The notes: generated by a model from the letters alone, not told the origin. A stretch of DNA of 64,000 bases from Microbacterium oryzae (GCF_030406385.1 NZ_JAUEPM010000001.1:1-64000), one strand, 5' to 3'. Positions 35,533-46,498 are shown, counted from the stretch's first letter. Program-made: numbers and translations.

Positions 35533-36804
35533 ATGGCCTCGAAACTTGACCTCTCCCCTGCTGCACGCGATCTCCTGAAGCGGGTGAAACAACGCTATTT
35601 GACGTCGCGAGACTTCAACGGGCTGCACCTCCGCCCCGACCAAACTTCCGCCGAAGAGATCGCGGCCGCGATCGAGGTCGTTGAAGCGGATCTGGTTCAG
35701 GTCGTGGGACCAGACGACTACATCAACATCCACATCCGTCCCTGGCCATCGCGCCGGGCTATGGCCGCGCAGGTCGAGGAACTGCGCGACTTGTCGGGGG
35801 ACGACTATGGCGTTGTCCTCTATCCGATGGCGAAGGCTATGAAGTCGGTCAAGCTCCCGAAGAAGTACGAAGCTACCCCGTTCTCGCGTGCGATGGCGCG
35901 TGGCCGGTCGACGCTAGAAGTCGCATTCTTCAGCGCGGACGTCCTTGAGGGCTATCGCAACGACGCCCGGTTCCGGTTCGGCATGAGCGACTTCGGCATC
36001 AACTTCTGGCTGACTGACGAAGCGAGTGACGACGAGGACCACTCGGACAAGGACAGCGTCTCGCTCGTTCATCTGGGCTTCGCATACGACATGCGAAAGT
36101 ACTCCCCCGAGGATCCGGAGTCACCGATCGTGCGACGCGTCGCTGCGTTCTACGGCGATCTGAAGAACCTGACCCCCGAGCACCAGCAACGATGGTCCAG
36201 CTATCAGGTCGATACCGACGGAATAGACCCTCATCCGGTCTGGTTCGCGTCGCAGATGGGCACCTGGCCGGACGGCGTCGGACCGTTCGGGCGGCTAAGA
36301 CAGGAACTCGAGAACATCAACGAACTGTTCGAGAACGTGTGGGGCATGAAACTCTTCAGGACCCACGAGGCCCCCGACGACTTCGGCTGGATCCTGCGGG
36401 CCGACCAGAGGGAGTGGGACCACTTTATTCACTCCCTCGACAAGCTCCTATCAGACAACATCAACGGTTCTGCCCTCGACAATGCGGGGGTCGAGAGGAA
36501 GAACTCTGCCGGGCAGCCGATTGGCACCCTTGTTCGCCTCGAGCGGTTCATGAGGATGAACCACGTGGAACCCGACAAGGCAACCTGGGCGCTTGCACCG
36601 TTGCGCGAGGTGAGAGCCGCGCGCCAGAAGCCTGCGCACTCCCTACGCGCCAACGTCACTGACAAAACGTTCGTCCGCAAGCAAATGCGCTTGATGCACG
36701 ACGTGAACGAAGTACTTATCAACATGCGTCAATGGCTGGCGAGCCATCCGCGGAATCGCGAATGGTCTGATCCGCTGTCCGGACTCAAGAACTACCCCAT
36801 TTAG
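35533..36804 (+). CDS. Unknown protein paired with the AbiTii gene
   Basis: 423 residues, ATG 35533 with GAAGGTG upstream. No family recognised. Residues 1-60 are helical. The centre has strand-rich segments (FGMSDFGINFWLTDEASDDE; VSLVHLGFAYDMRKYSPEDP). The end is helical and basic (EVRAARQKPAHSLRANVTDK then LMHDVNEVLINMRQWLASHP), somewhat like HEPN-type RNA-cleaving folds, though no RxxxxH signature is certain. Operon partner of AbiTii; probably the effector or sensor. Confidence 0.6.
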   Translation: MASKLDLSPAARDLLKRVKQRYLTSRDFNGLHLRPDQTSAEEIAAAIEVVEADLVQVVGPDDYINIHIRPWPSRRAMAAQVEELRDLSGDDYGVVLYPMAKAMKSVKLPKKYEATPFSRAMARGRSTLEVAFFSADVLEGYRNDARFRFGMSDFGINFWLTDEASDDEDHSDKDSVSLVHLGFAYDMRKYSPEDPESPIVRRVAAFYGDLKNLTPEHQQRWSSYQVDTDGIDPHPVWFASQMGTWPDGVGPFGRLRQELENINELFENVWGMKLFRTHEAPDDFGWILRADQREWDHFIHSLDKLLSDNINGSALDNAGVERKNSAGQPIGTLVRLERFMRMNHVEPDKATWALAPLREVRAARQKPAHSLRANVTDKTFVRKQMRLMHDVNEVLINMRQWLASHPRNREWSDPLSGLKNYPI

Positions 36805-36916
36805 CCGCGAAGGTCGCCATGTACCCGCTCAGCGGCGATATCGCCGAGACGCATCGATACGAGGCGGGTGTCGACTGGCGATTGGACCGGCGAGCCGTGC
36901 CGGGCGGCTGAGCCCG

Positions 36917-39558
36917 TTACCACTCACCCTCCTGTTCTCGCTGCACGACTTCGTTGAGCTGCGCTTCGAGGTGGCTAATCGTACGGCGGCACCAGCGCAT
37001 CGCGCCTTCGGATTGGCCGGGCTCCGTGAGCCAGCGTCCAACCTGTGCAATCTGATTGCGGTCCGGACCGACTCATTACCGGTCCAACCGCCGGAAACGA
37101 AATCCCCCAGAAGGATGGCGGAGACAGTCTCGTCGTCGGGGAAACGCTCCAGAAGGAACGAAGCGACAGGACCAAGCGTGTTGTCACCGACCGAAGCGAC
37201 CGGTGCCACGACGCGCGCCCGTTCCTCGGATTCGCCGAGCCACTCCTTAACGACGTCGAGGTCCGCGGCGTCAGCAAGCCACCCGCGCGCAGCGAAGGAC
37301 AGGCGCCACGAGTCGCGGAGGGCGAGTCGGTCCATGACCCGGCACCAGGCGGACGGGTCCGAAGCCCCGATAGCGTTCCTGAACAACTGCTTTTCGTGAG
37401 AGTCCGAGAAGATTCTGACGGCATCACTCTCCACCAGCTCCACGAGGGCATCGAGCACTCGCTCCGGCGCCCGCTCGAGCTCCCCCCTGGCGAGGGTGAC
37501 CCAGTCGTAACTTTGCTGTCCGACGTCCGGGAAGGCCTTGCGCATCATGACGATCTCGCCGATGAGCTCACTCAGCTCGGCCGACGGCCCAGGTCGATCG
37601 TGCAAAGCGAAGGCTATGACGTCGACTAGGGCGTTGTAGTCGGCCTGAGTTTCGACGCGAGCCTTCCATCCGACGATGAGGTCACGTAGCGCCTCCTCAT
37701 CTTCCGAATCGCGCACTCGGTAGAAGACCGTGCGGGCACCATCGGCCACCGACACCCGCCGCAATAGCTCCGCAATCCGTACCTCAGAACGAGCCGTGGA
37801 AGGCCCCTGCGCGGTGAGACGGAGTTTCACGACAGCGTCGAAGTTGGCGGCGTCAACAAACGAGTCGTACGCGCCGGGATCCGCTTCGTCTCGGGCGAGA
37901 AGGTATCCGATGAGCGCGCGCTGGTTCGGACCCCCCAAGCAGTCGACGAGAAGCTTCTCAATGCGATACTCCGCGGCACCAAGCCGCCCGATTGCGCGAC
38001 CGATGCTGAAGTCCGTGGGCACTGCGGTCGTCAGGGTGCCCGCCAGCGCCAAGGCGGCTTCGGCCGGACGCAGGTCGCTGAGGATGCCAAGCAGCTCGGC
38101 CTCGACATCACTGTTGCGCCGGTCCCACGGCGACGAGTGAGAAACCACCCAGAGCCGGTCGGCAATGGTGCCTTCCGGCAAGGCGGCGACCATCGCATCG
38201 AGCGCCTCGCGATAGTTGCGCTCGTCGCCGCTACGGGAGTAGAGCGACTCCAGACTCGCGATCTCGGCCCGCGTGCGCTCCAGTTGCGAAGGCAACAGCG
38301 TCGCGAGAGTCGCCGCCAAATGGTCACGCAACCGATCTATGTCCAGGAAGCCATGGATGGCGCCGGTGAGCGCCTCGACGGCGGCGTCCGCCACGCTCGT
38401 CTCTGGATCATCCGCCAGCGACCTAGCCAGGTCGACAGCCGCGTTGCGGTAATCCCAGGAATCACTCCGGGTAGCCGGCATTCCGCGGGGCTCGACGACC
38501 CCGCCACCCTGCAGTTCGCCCGAAACGATCGTGGACTCGTTGGTATCCAGCGCACGGCGTGCCGCTCGCACGACCAGCTTGCGGACCACCGGATCCTCCG
38601 ACTGCGCCTTCTCACGCAGGTAGGACAGGCGGGAGTCCGGCGTCGCCGCGGTGGACGGAAGCATGGTGCCGAATAGCTCGATCCAGACCGCAGTCGAGTT
38701 GTTCGAATATGTTTCGTTCTCAGCCAGGGCGAGACGAAGGAGCGAGTCGGCCGCTTCGGCGAAGGTCGCCCTGTGCCAGGCGAGCTCCTGCAACGCCCAA
38801 ACGAGCGACTGCCTCGCAGCGGTAGCGGCCTGAAGGGCCTCCTGGGAGCTGCTTTCCAGGAGCTCCCAAATGCGCCGCGACACGCGCGCGGGAGAAAGAA
38901 TTGCGAGGTGGTCGAGAAGATTCGTTCGCCGATCCCCGGACACGGCCTCCAACGAGCTGAGCGGCCCGTCCGCCCCGAGCATCCTGTCGACCACTTCCCG
39001 GGGCAGCGATGCGTCGCCAATCTCGGCCGCTCGCGCGAAGAGGCGATGGACCATCTCGTCACTGAGCTGCGGGATGAGATCCGTCACGACTCGGGATCCG
39101 AACTCCGACCATCCGCTCGAAGCAAGGTAGATAGCGACCGGACTCGGGCCGACGCTGCGGTAGCGTCCCTGCCGGGCCAGCAGCCCATTGGCAGCGAGCT
39201 GCGAAGCGGCTGCCCGGAGGTCGTTCTCGGGAATCCCCAGCGATTTGCTGATGATGCGGAGCTCTTCTGCTGGCACGCCGTCGAATCCGAGCCGGCTAAG
39301 AAGGGCGAGAGCGCAGGACGCTAAGAAAAGTGCGCCGCCCGGGAGTTCGTCCACGATGAACTGTCGAATGTCGCTCGGGCTCACTAGCTGGCGTGCGGTA
39401 GCGGATCCCTGAGCGATGAGTGCCTTGGCGCACTTCAGCGCATAGTCAATGTTTCCGGCGGACACCTCAACAATCACCCGAGCCGCTTCAGGCCACAGCG
39501 CAGGCACGTTGGCGAGGAGCAGTTCCGAGAGCGGCTCGTCTTCGAAAGCAGTAATCAA
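36917..39558 (-). pseudogene. Large protein resembling an NTPase C-terminal region, missing its N-terminus and with a C-terminal frameshift
   Basis: The open frame starts with SELLLANVPALWPEAARVIV and a winged-helix-like segment, as found after the ATPase core of STAND/AAA proteins. About 700 residues of helical repeats follow. No Walker A is present. The frame is open upstream of the TTG at 39558 to about 39620, near the island boundary, as if the 5' part were deleted. Near 37068-37075 one missing base shifts the frame; the better tail is NQIAQVGRWLTEPGQSEGAM then SHLEAQLNEVVQREQEGEW, with a stop at 36917. Perhaps a defence NTPase. Confidence 0.55.
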
Positions 39559-39784
39559 CAGGGGGTCAACTCTGATAAGCCCAATAGGTCGGCTCGTGGC
39601 CCACGATCCAAGGGGACGGCAGACCCGAGGAACTCACAGCCCTGGCCGACGCGCGCCTTGTTGCATAGAGTGGCCCCGGCTCCAGGAAAGCGGCCCCCAA
39701 GTGCGGCTGATGTCGGCCGTCTACAGCTACGAGCGCCGGTCTCATCAAACCGATCAAGTCGCCCACCCACCCTGGTTTGCAACG
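39559..39784. other. Right boundary zone of the island
   Basis: No gene seen. It links the truncated large gene to the comEC break. The comEC reading frame enters from the right and becomes unrelated sequence at about 39785, ending at 39754. No inverted repeat or duplicated target is obvious by eye. Confidence 0.4.
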
Positions 39785-40539
39785 GTATCTCCGCTCACCG
39801 CGGTCAAGTGCGACAGCGATGACGTCTTCATGGCCGCGTCGAGGTCGTCTGAGACGCCGCGGTCATCGCCGACGGCGAGCCCGGGCAACAGGCCGGCACC
39901 TGGCTCGGGAAGCCCTGCCGCGACGTCGTGCACGAAGCCGTCCCGCAGCCCGCTCATGAGCCCCAGCACGTGCGGCGGCCCGCGCATCACCTCGCCCCGC
40001 TCTGCGAAGACGACCAGCACCGACCGCTCGCCCGCGTCGCCCGGCTTCGCCGACCCCCGCAGGGTCACCACCGACCCGAGGTCGAGAGCCGGGCCATCCC
40101 GCAGCTGCGCCGGCTCGATCGAGACCGTGATGGGAATGCGCAGCGGGATCTCGTCGCGCCCGCCGCGCAGCCGCGCGGTGTCGCCGTCGAACCACAGCGC
40201 ATCGCCCACCTGGCGCACCTTCGTCGTGAGCGTCACCGTCGCCTCGACGACGCGGCCGGGCTGCGTCGCCAATGCTCGCGCCGACGCGCGATCGCCCTCG
40301 GCGACGGCCACATGCGCCGCGACGGCCCCGGAGACGGCCAAGGCCACCGTGAGCAGTGGCATCGCGGTCGCGATGAGCCGGCCACGTCGCACCGCGAGCA
40401 GCACCACCAGCGCGAGCGCCGCCATCCACAGCCCGACGGCGACGCCCGCTGCGGCCATCGGCAGCAGCACGCACACGAGTGCCACCGCCCAGACGACGCC
40501 GGCGATCGGCAGCAGGCGGAGGTCGCGAACGCGTGTCAT
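39754..40539 (-). pseudogene. comEC: comEC, 5' part only, interrupted by insertion
   Basis: ATG 40539 overlaps the comEA stop (ATGA), the normal comEA-comEC arrangement. Membrane helices (LLPIAGVVWAVALVCVLLPM; TAMPLLTVALAVSGAVAAHV) and the DUF4131 region (VRQVGDALWFDGDTARLRGG) lead to GAGLLPGLAVGDDRGVSDDL and SSLSHLTAVSG. Beyond that the native ANC... continuation is replaced by DTVANQGGWAT and a stop. About 250 of an expected 700-800 residues remain, so DNA uptake through ComEC should be lost unless the 3' half is expressed elsewhere. Confidence 0.88.
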
Positions 40540-41153
40540 AACGTCACCAGCGGACGGAGGGTCTCGAGCATCTTGTCGCCGATGCCCGGGACGGCGAGCA
40601 GGTCCTCGACCGCCGTGAACGGCCCGTTCTCGTCGCGCCACGTCATGATGCGCTGCGCGAGGGCGGGGCCGATCCGCGGCAGTGTCTCGAGCGCTGCCTG
40701 GTCGGCACTGTTGAGACTCACCAGCGCTCCCTCGGCGGATGGCCCCGCTTCCGTTCCCGGGGGCGGTGCAGGTGGAGGCGGCTCCTCCCCCACGACCGGC
40801 ACCCCGAGCTGCTCGCCGTCCGCGAGCGGGCGCGCCAGATTCACCGCTGCGGCATCCGCGTCCTCGGCGAGCCCACCGGCTGCCGAGATCGCATCGACCA
40901 CGCGGGCGCCGGTCGCCAGCACGTAGAGCCCGGGTTCTTGGACGGCGCCGTGCACATGCACGAACAGCTGCCCGGCCTCGGCGACGGGGCTGCTCGTGGG
41001 TGCCACGGTGACCGCGACCTCCTCCACGGGGGAGGAAGCGCCACGCCAGATGCCGATGCCGACCGTCACGGCGAGGGCGGCGAGCACGAGCACGACCACC
41101 CCGCCCACGCCCAGGCGGGCGCGCGGCGATCGGAAGCCCGTCTCGGCGCTCAT
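40536..41153 (-). CDS. comEA: ComEA competence DNA-binding protein
   Basis: 205 residues. One membrane helix near the N-terminus (VGGVVVLVLAALAVTVGIGI), a SLBB-like domain (QLFVHVHGAVQEPGLYVLAT), a Pro-rich linker, then the helix-hairpin-helix pair LNSADQAALETLPRIGPALA and FTAVEDLLAVPGIGDKMLET. It binds incoming DNA at the cell surface. Intact, although its partner comEC is broken. Confidence 0.9.
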   Translation of the reverse strand: MSAETGFRSPRARLGVGGVVVLVLAALAVTVGIGIWRGASSPVEEVAVTVAPTSSPVAEAGQLFVHVHGAVQEPGLYVLATGARVVDAISAAGGLAEDADAAAVNLARPLADGEQLGVPVVGEEPPPPAPPPGTEAGPSAEGALVSLNSADQAALETLPRIGPALAQRIMTWRDENGPFTAVEDLLAVPGIGDKMLETLRPLVTL

Positions 41154-41293
41154 CCTCGTCACGCTAGGCGGCGACGGGCACCGAGGGCCGGGCACAGGCG
41201 AAGCGGCGCGCGCCACGCCGTGCCCACCCGCCTGTGCAGACGGCGACGCAGCGGATCACGGCCGGCGCGAGCGCTCAACTCCAGTGGATGCAC

Positions 41294-41328
41294 GAAGGCC
41301 GGCGTCCCCTGACGGGAAGCCGGCCTTC
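41294..41328 (-). terminator. Hairpin after leuS
   Basis: GAAGGCCGGC (41294-41303) pairs with GCCGGCCTTC (41319-41328) around a 15-base loop, 14 bases past the leuS stop. A strong GC stem without a U tract, as is common for actinobacterial terminators. Confidence 0.6.
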
Positions 41329-41341
41329 GGGCGCCTCGGCC

Positions 41342-43909
41342 TTACTTCGTCGAGAAGCTGACGACCTTCGGTGGGCGGACGATCGCGCGTGTGATGTCGC
41401 GCTCGCCGAGCGCGCGCAGCACGCGCTCGTCGTTCCGGGCGAGGTGCTCGAGCGACGGACCGTCGATCTTCGCCGGCACCTCGAGCGTTGCGCGCACCTT
41501 GCCGTCGATCTGCACGACCGCGGTGACCTTCTCCTCGACGAGGAGCGTCGGGTCGGCGTTCCGCCAGGTGACGAGGCCGACCGAGGGCTCGTAGCCGAGT
41601 GCCTCCCACATCTCCTCTGCGGTGTGCGGGGCGAAGAGGTCGAGCACCATGGCGGTGACCTCGGCGGCCTCGCGGACGGCGGGGTCGCCGGCGCCTGCTC
41701 CGCTGTCGATCGTCTTGCGGATGGCGTTGACGAGCTCCATGAGGCGCGCCACGACGACGTTGAACTTCGTCTGCTCGACCAGGCCCGGCGCCTCCGCCAG
41801 CAGGCGGTGGGTCACGCGGCGCAGCGCGATGTCGCCGTCGGCCCACACCACGTCGCGCGAGCTCGTCACGTCCTGCGCGACGCGCATCGCGCGGGCGAGG
41901 AACTTCTGCGCGCCGGTGGTCGAGACGTCCTTCCAGTCCTTGTCGTCCTCCACGGGCCCCGCGAACGCGAGGGCGACGCGCAGCGCGTCGGCGCCATGGG
42001 CGGAGAGCTCGTCGCTGAAGAGCACGAGGTTGCCCTTCGACTTCGACATCTTCGCGCCGTCGAGGATGACCATGCCCTGGTTGATCAGGCTTGAGAACGG
42101 CTCGGTGAAGTCCACGCGGCCCATGTCGAAGAGGACCTTCGTGATGAAGCGCGCGTACAGCAGGTGCAGGATCGCGTGCTCGACGCCGCCGATGTAGGCG
42201 TCCACCGGCGCCCAGCGCGAGGCGTCCTCGGAGCCGAACGGCGCGCCATCCATACCCGGGGACAGGAACCGCAGGAAGTACCACGAGCTGTCGACGAACG
42301 TGTCCATCGTGTCTGGGTCGCGCAGCGCGGGAGCGCCGGTCTCCGGATCGGTCGTGGTGACCCACTCCGTGGCGGCGCCCAGCGGCGACTTGCCCTTCGG
42401 CTTCAGGTCGAGGCCCGACGCTGCCGGCAGGCGCACCGGCAGCTGGTCCTCGGGAACGGGGACGACCCGGCCATCCTCGGTGTGGAGCATCGGGATGGGC
42501 GTGCCCCAGTAGCGCTGGCGCGAGATCAGCCAGTCGCGCAGACGGTACTGCTTGGCGGCGCGACCGGTGCCGGCGGCCTCCAGCTGCTCGACCACGCGGA
42601 CGATCGCGTTGCGCTTGGAGAGCCCGTTGAGCGCGCCCGAGTTGATGAGGCGGCCTTCACCGGTGAGAGCGACGCCGGTCTCGCGGGGATCCGCCGTCGG
42701 CATGGGGTCGATCGGCACGCCGTCCTCGTCGAGCTCGATCACCGGGATGGCCCCGGTGACGGGAGCGGCCGTGTCGACCACCACGCGCACGGGCAGATCG
42801 AAGCGAATGGCGAAGTCGAGGTCGCGCTGATCGTGCGCGGGCACGGCCATGACGGCGCCGTGGCCGTAGTCGGCCAGGACGTAGTCCGCGGCCCAGATCG
42901 GCAGGCGCTCGCCGTTGACGGGATTGATGGCGAAGCGGTCGAGGAAGACGCCCGTCTTCGGGCGGTCGGTGTTCTGGCGCTCGATGTCCGTCTGCTTGCG
43001 CACCTCGTCCAGGTAGGCCTGGAAGGCCATCCGCACCTCCGGCGAGGAACCGGCGACCAGCTCCGCCGCGAGGTCGCTATCGGGCGCGACCACCATGAAC
43101 GTCGCGCCGTGCAGCGTGTCGGGGCGCGTGGAGAAGACGGTGACCTTCTCGTCGCGGCCCTCGATCTCGAAGTCGATGTCGGCGCCGACCGAGCGGCCGA
43201 TCCAGTTGCGCTGCATCTGCAGCACCTTGTGCGGCCAGAAGCCCTCGAGCTGGTTGAGGTCGTCGAGCAGGCGGTCGGCGTACTCCGTGATCTTGAAGTA
43301 CCACTGCGTGAGCTTCTTCTTCACGACCTCGGCACCGCAGCGCTCGCAGTGCCCGTCGACGACCTGCTCGTTCGCGAGCACCGTCTGGTCGTTCGGGCAC
43401 CAGTTGACCGGGCTCTCCTTGCGGTAGGCCAGACCCCGCTCGTGCAGCTGCAGGAACAGCCACTGGTTCCAGCGGTAGTAGTCCTCGTCGCTCGTGTGGA
43501 GCACGCGGCTCCAGTCGAACGAGACGCCGTAGCGCTTCAGACTCTCCCGCTGCTGCGCGATGTTGGCGTACGTCCACTCGCGCGGGTCGGCCTTGCGCTG
43601 GATGGCGGCGTTCTCGGCGGGCAGGCCGAACGAGTCCCAGCCGATCGGGTGCAGCACGTTGTAGCCGCGGTGACGCCAGAAGCGCGCGACGATGTCGCTG
43701 TAGAGGTAGTTCTCCGCGTGCCCCATGTGCAGATCGCCCGACGGGTAAGGGAACATCGCGAGCACGTACTTGCGGGGGCGGGTGTCGCCCTCTTCCCCGG
43801 CGAGGAACGTGCCGTGCTCGCTCCAGTAGGCCTGCCACTTCGCCTGGATGGCGTGGACGTCGTTCTCGGGGTGCTCTGCGGGGTTCTGCGACACGGGGTT
43901 CTGCGACAC
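41342..43909 (-). CDS. leuS: Leucyl-tRNA synthetase
   Basis: 855 residues, full length for a bacterial LeuRS. The HIGH-type motif is [15 protein letters not shown] and the KMSKS motif is [11 protein letters not shown] zinc-binding region [20 protein letters not shown] and the editing domain lie between, and an anticodon-binding domain follows. It charges tRNA-Leu. The N-terminus has a short internal duplication ([10 protein letters not shown]). An upstream GTG or ATG choice within the repeat is uncertain. Confidence 0.97.
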   Translation of the reverse strand: MSQNPVSQNPAEHPENDVHAIQAKWQAYWSEHGTFLAGEEGDTRPRKYVLAMFPYPSGDLHMGHAENYLYSDIVARFWRHRGYNVLHPIGWDSFGLPAENAAIQRKADPREWTYANIAQQRESLKRYGVSFDWSRVLHTSDEDYYRWNQWLFLQLHERGLAYRKESPVNWCPNDQTVLANEQVVDGHCERCGAEVVKKKLTQWYFKITEYADRLLDDLNQLEGFWPHKVLQMQRNWIGRSVGADIDFEIEGRDEKVTVFSTRPDTLHGATFMVVAPDSDLAAELVAGSSPEVRMAFQAYLDEVRKQTDIERQNTDRPKTGVFLDRFAINPVNGERLPIWAADYVLADYGHGAVMAVPAHDQRDLDFAIRFDLPVRVVVDTAAPVTGAIPVIELDEDGVPIDPMPTADPRETGVALTGEGRLINSGALNGLSKRNAIVRVVEQLEAAGTGRAAKQYRLRDWLISRQRYWGTPIPMLHTEDGRVVPVPEDQLPVRLPAASGLDLKPKGKSPLGAATEWVTTTDPETGAPALRDPDTMDTFVDSSWYFLRFLSPGMDGAPFGSEDASRWAPVDAYIGGVEHAILHLLYARFITKVLFDMGRVDFTEPFSSLINQGMVILDGAKMSKSKGNLVLFSDELSAHGADALRVALAFAGPVEDDKDWKDVSTTGAQKFLARAMRVAQDVTSSRDVVWADGDIALRRVTHRLLAEAPGLVEQTKFNVVVARLMELVNAIRKTIDSGAGAGDPAVREAAEVTAMVLDLFAPHTAEEMWEALGYEPSVGLVTWRNADPTLLVEEKVTAVVQIDGKVRATLEVPAKIDGPSLEHLARNDERVLRALGERDITRAIVRPPKVVSFSTK

Positions 43910-44017
43910 GGTGCGATGAGGCCAATCGGAATCGAAAGGCGCCGCCCGGGGAGCCGGACAGCGGAAGATCGGGAAGACTCAAGGTTAGCGCGAGCGCTCG
44001 TCTCGTAAGCTCGGCAC

Positions 44018-44695
44018 GTGATCAACGAGATCCTCCTGTGGATCCTGGACCTCGTCGCGGCGGTGGATCCGGTCCTGCGCACCGCGCTGGCGGGTCTCGC
44101 GGTCATGCTCGAGACCAGCGTCCTCGTCGGCCTGATCGTGCCGGGCGACACCATCGTGATCGTCGCCGCGGCCGGTGTGGAGTCGGTGTGGCAGGGCCTC
44201 GCGCTCGGCTGCGCGGTCGTCGTCGGCGCGCTCATCGGCGAGAGCATCGGCTTCGCGCTCGGCCGCTGGCTGGGCCCCCGCATCCGCCATTCCTGGCTCG
44301 GACGTCGCATCGGCGAGCGCAACTGGGAGCGATCGGAGCGCTACCTGCAGCGCCGCGGCGGCATCGCCATCTTCCTCTCGCGCTTCCTGCCCGTGCTGCA
44401 CTCCCTGGTGCCGCTCACCGTCGGCATGACCGGGTTCGCCTACCGCCGGTTCATCGCGTGGACCCTCCCGGCCTGCGCGCTCTGGGCGGGCATCTACGTG
44501 AGCATCTCGGCGGGCGCCGCGCGGGGGTTCCGGGAGATCGCCGACCAGGCGCACTACGCCGGCTACCTGTTCGTCGGGGGCATCCTGCTGTTCGCCGTCC
44601 TGGTCGTGGTGGCCAAGAAGATCATCGCCCGCATCGAGCACCGCCACCTGCATGGCGACGAGAGCCCCGCGAGCGATCCCGCCATGGAAGACTGA
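44018..44695 (+). CDS. DedA family membrane protein
   Basis: 225 residues with four to five membrane helices and the DedA pattern: GLIVPGDTIVIVAAAGVESV, then GESIGFALGRWLGPRI, and the arginine-bearing FLSRFLPVLHSLVPLTVGMT. Family members act as lipid scramblases or undecaprenyl-phosphate flippases. Start GTG 44018. It diverges from leuS, 108 bases away. Confidence 0.88.
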   Translation: MINEILLWILDLVAAVDPVLRTALAGLAVMLETSVLVGLIVPGDTIVIVAAAGVESVWQGLALGCAVVVGALIGESIGFALGRWLGPRIRHSWLGRRIGERNWERSERYLQRRGGIAIFLSRFLPVLHSLVPLTVGMTGFAYRRFIAWTLPACALWAGIYVSISAGAARGFREIADQAHYAGYLFVGGILLFAVLVVVAKKIIARIEHRHLHGDESPASDPAMED

Positions 44696-44700
44696 GGGCG

Positions 44701-45732
44701 ATGTCCTCCTTGACACCCGCCCCGGACAAGATCCACTGGGTCGCGCGGCTCGAGCGCCGGTTCCATGCATGGCGCGAGCGCGTCGCGCGCCGCAAGGGGC
44801 GCGTGCCCACCGCCGTCCCCTTCTCGGGCTACGGCGGGAAGGGGTGGATCCGCGTCCTCGGTCGCGTCCTGATCGTGCCGGCGCCGCGCAGCACGCCCGA
44901 GGGCGAGGCGGCGAGCGTTCGCGGCTGGCGATCCTTCGCCGGCATCCCGATCGCGTTCGCGAAGGTCACCGTGACTGTGGGCGGTGCCACGCACGAGGTC
45001 GTCGCCGACCGCGGCGGCGTGATCGACGCGGTGGTGCCCGCCGACCTCGAACCCGGATGGCAGACCTTCCGGCTGTCGGTCGAGGGCGGCAGCGAGACAT
45101 CCGGGCGCGTGTTCGTCGTCGACCCCGACGTGCGGTTCGGCATCGTCTCCGACGTCGACGACACGGTCATGGTGACCGCGCTTCCGCGTCCGCTCCTGGC
45201 CGCGTGGAACTCGTTCGTCATCCACACTCACGCCCGTCAGCCGGTTCCGGGGATGGCCGTGCTCCTCGAGCGCATCGTCCGCGAGAACCCGGGCGCCCCC
45301 ATGCTGTACCTGTCGACGGGGGCATGGAACATCGCCCCCACCCTCACTTCATTCCTCTCGCGGCATCTCTTCCCACCCGGATCCATGCTCCTGACCGACT
45401 GGGGCCCCACCCACGAGCGGTGGTTCCGCAGCGGCAGCGATCACAAGCGCATGAACCTCCTGCGCCTCGCCGAGGAGTTCCCCGACATCGCGTGGCTCCT
45501 CATCGGCGACGACGGCCAGCACGACGACGAGATCTACACCGAGTTCACGCGCAAGCATCCGGACTCCGTCTCGGCCGTGGCCATCCGTCGTCTCTCGCCC
45601 GCGCAGGCCGTGCTCGCCGGCGGTCGCACCGTCGTCGACGACCACAGCGCTGCCGGCGTGCCGTGGGTGACGGCGGGCGACGGGGCGGGGCTCGCCGAGC
45701 GGCTCGAGGCTGTCGGACTCCTGAAGGCGTAG
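44701..45732 (+). CDS. App1-like phosphatase domain protein (DUF2183)
   Basis: 343 residues. The HAD-like signature is FGIVSDVDDTVMVTAL, followed by MLYLSTGAWNIAPTLTSFLS and FPDIAWLLIGDDGQHDDEIY. This is the App1/DUF2183 phosphatidate phosphatase group. An N-terminal beta domain (about 40-145) precedes it. Next to DedA, it may act in membrane-lipid handling. ATG 44701, 5 bases after the dedA stop. Confidence 0.88.
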   Translation: MSSLTPAPDKIHWVARLERRFHAWRERVARRKGRVPTAVPFSGYGGKGWIRVLGRVLIVPAPRSTPEGEAASVRGWRSFAGIPIAFAKVTVTVGGATHEVVADRGGVIDAVVPADLEPGWQTFRLSVEGGSETSGRVFVVDPDVRFGIVSDVDDTVMVTALPRPLLAAWNSFVIHTHARQPVPGMAVLLERIVRENPGAPMLYLSTGAWNIAPTLTSFLSRHLFPPGSMLLTDWGPTHERWFRSGSDHKRMNLLRLAEEFPDIAWLLIGDDGQHDDEIYTEFTRKHPDSVSAVAIRRLSPAQAVLAGGRTVVDDHSAAGVPWVTAGDGAGLAERLEAVGLLKA

Positions 45733-45741
45733 CCTGCCACC

Positions 45742-46452
45742 GTGTGCGGACGCTTCGTCGTGGCCCGGGTGGGCTCGGAACTGGTCGGTCAGCTGCGCGT
45801 GGATCTCGTCTCGGACGACCTCCCCGCGCCCTCGTTCAACGTCGCGCCCACCGCGCAGGCCGCGATCGTGCTGGACTCCGCGAAGACCGATCCGCCGACT
45901 CGGCGGCTCGAGTCCGCGCGGTGGGGACTCGTCCCGTCGTGGGCGAAGGATCCGTCCATCGGCGTCCGCGCCTTCAACGCCCGCGCTGAGGAGCTCGAGG
46001 AGAAGCGGATGTTCGCACCCGCGCTGCAGAAGCGCCGCGCGGTCGTCCCGGTGACGGGCTACTACGAGTGGCAGGTCACCGAGGAGGGCAAGGTGCCGCT
46101 CTTCATCCACCCGTCCGAGGAGGAGGCGCTCCTCCTCGCCGGACTCTACGAGTGGTGGAAGGACCCGGCGAAGGCGGCCGACGATCCGTCACGCTGGATG
46201 CTGAGCTTCACCATCCTCACGCGCGAGGCGATCGGGCAGCTCGGGTCCGTGCACCAGCGGATGCCCGTCTTCCTCGACGCCGACCACGCGGACGCGTGGC
46301 TCGACACGGACGTGGACTACCCGCTCGACATCCTCGACGCCGCGCTCGACGACGCCCCGCGCGTGGCCGAGCAGCTCACCTACCACCGCGTCTCGGCGGC
46401 GGTGGGGAATGTGCGCAACGACTCTCCGGAGCTCATCGAGCCAGTGGAGTGA
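45742..46452 (+). CDS. SRAP/HMCES-type abasic-site shield protein (YedK-like)
   Basis: 236 residues beginning MCGRFVVA, where Cys2 forms the covalent link to abasic DNA. Conserved parts: FNVAPTAQAAIV, RWGLVPSW, NARAEEL, RAVVPVTGYYEWQ with the catalytic Glu, and HQRMPVFL. GTG 45742 is required because the initiator is removed to expose Cys2. Confidence 0.93.
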   Translation: MCGRFVVARVGSELVGQLRVDLVSDDLPAPSFNVAPTAQAAIVLDSAKTDPPTRRLESARWGLVPSWAKDPSIGVRAFNARAEELEEKRMFAPALQKRRAVVPVTGYYEWQVTEEGKVPLFIHPSEEEALLLAGLYEWWKDPAKAADDPSRWMLSFTILTREAIGQLGSVHQRMPVFLDADHADAWLDTDVDYPLDILDAALDDAPRVAEQLTYHRVSAAVGNVRNDSPELIEPVE

Positions 46453-46498
46453 CCGTCGGGGTGGGCGTCGCCCAGCGAGCGCTCGATACCCTGGAGGG

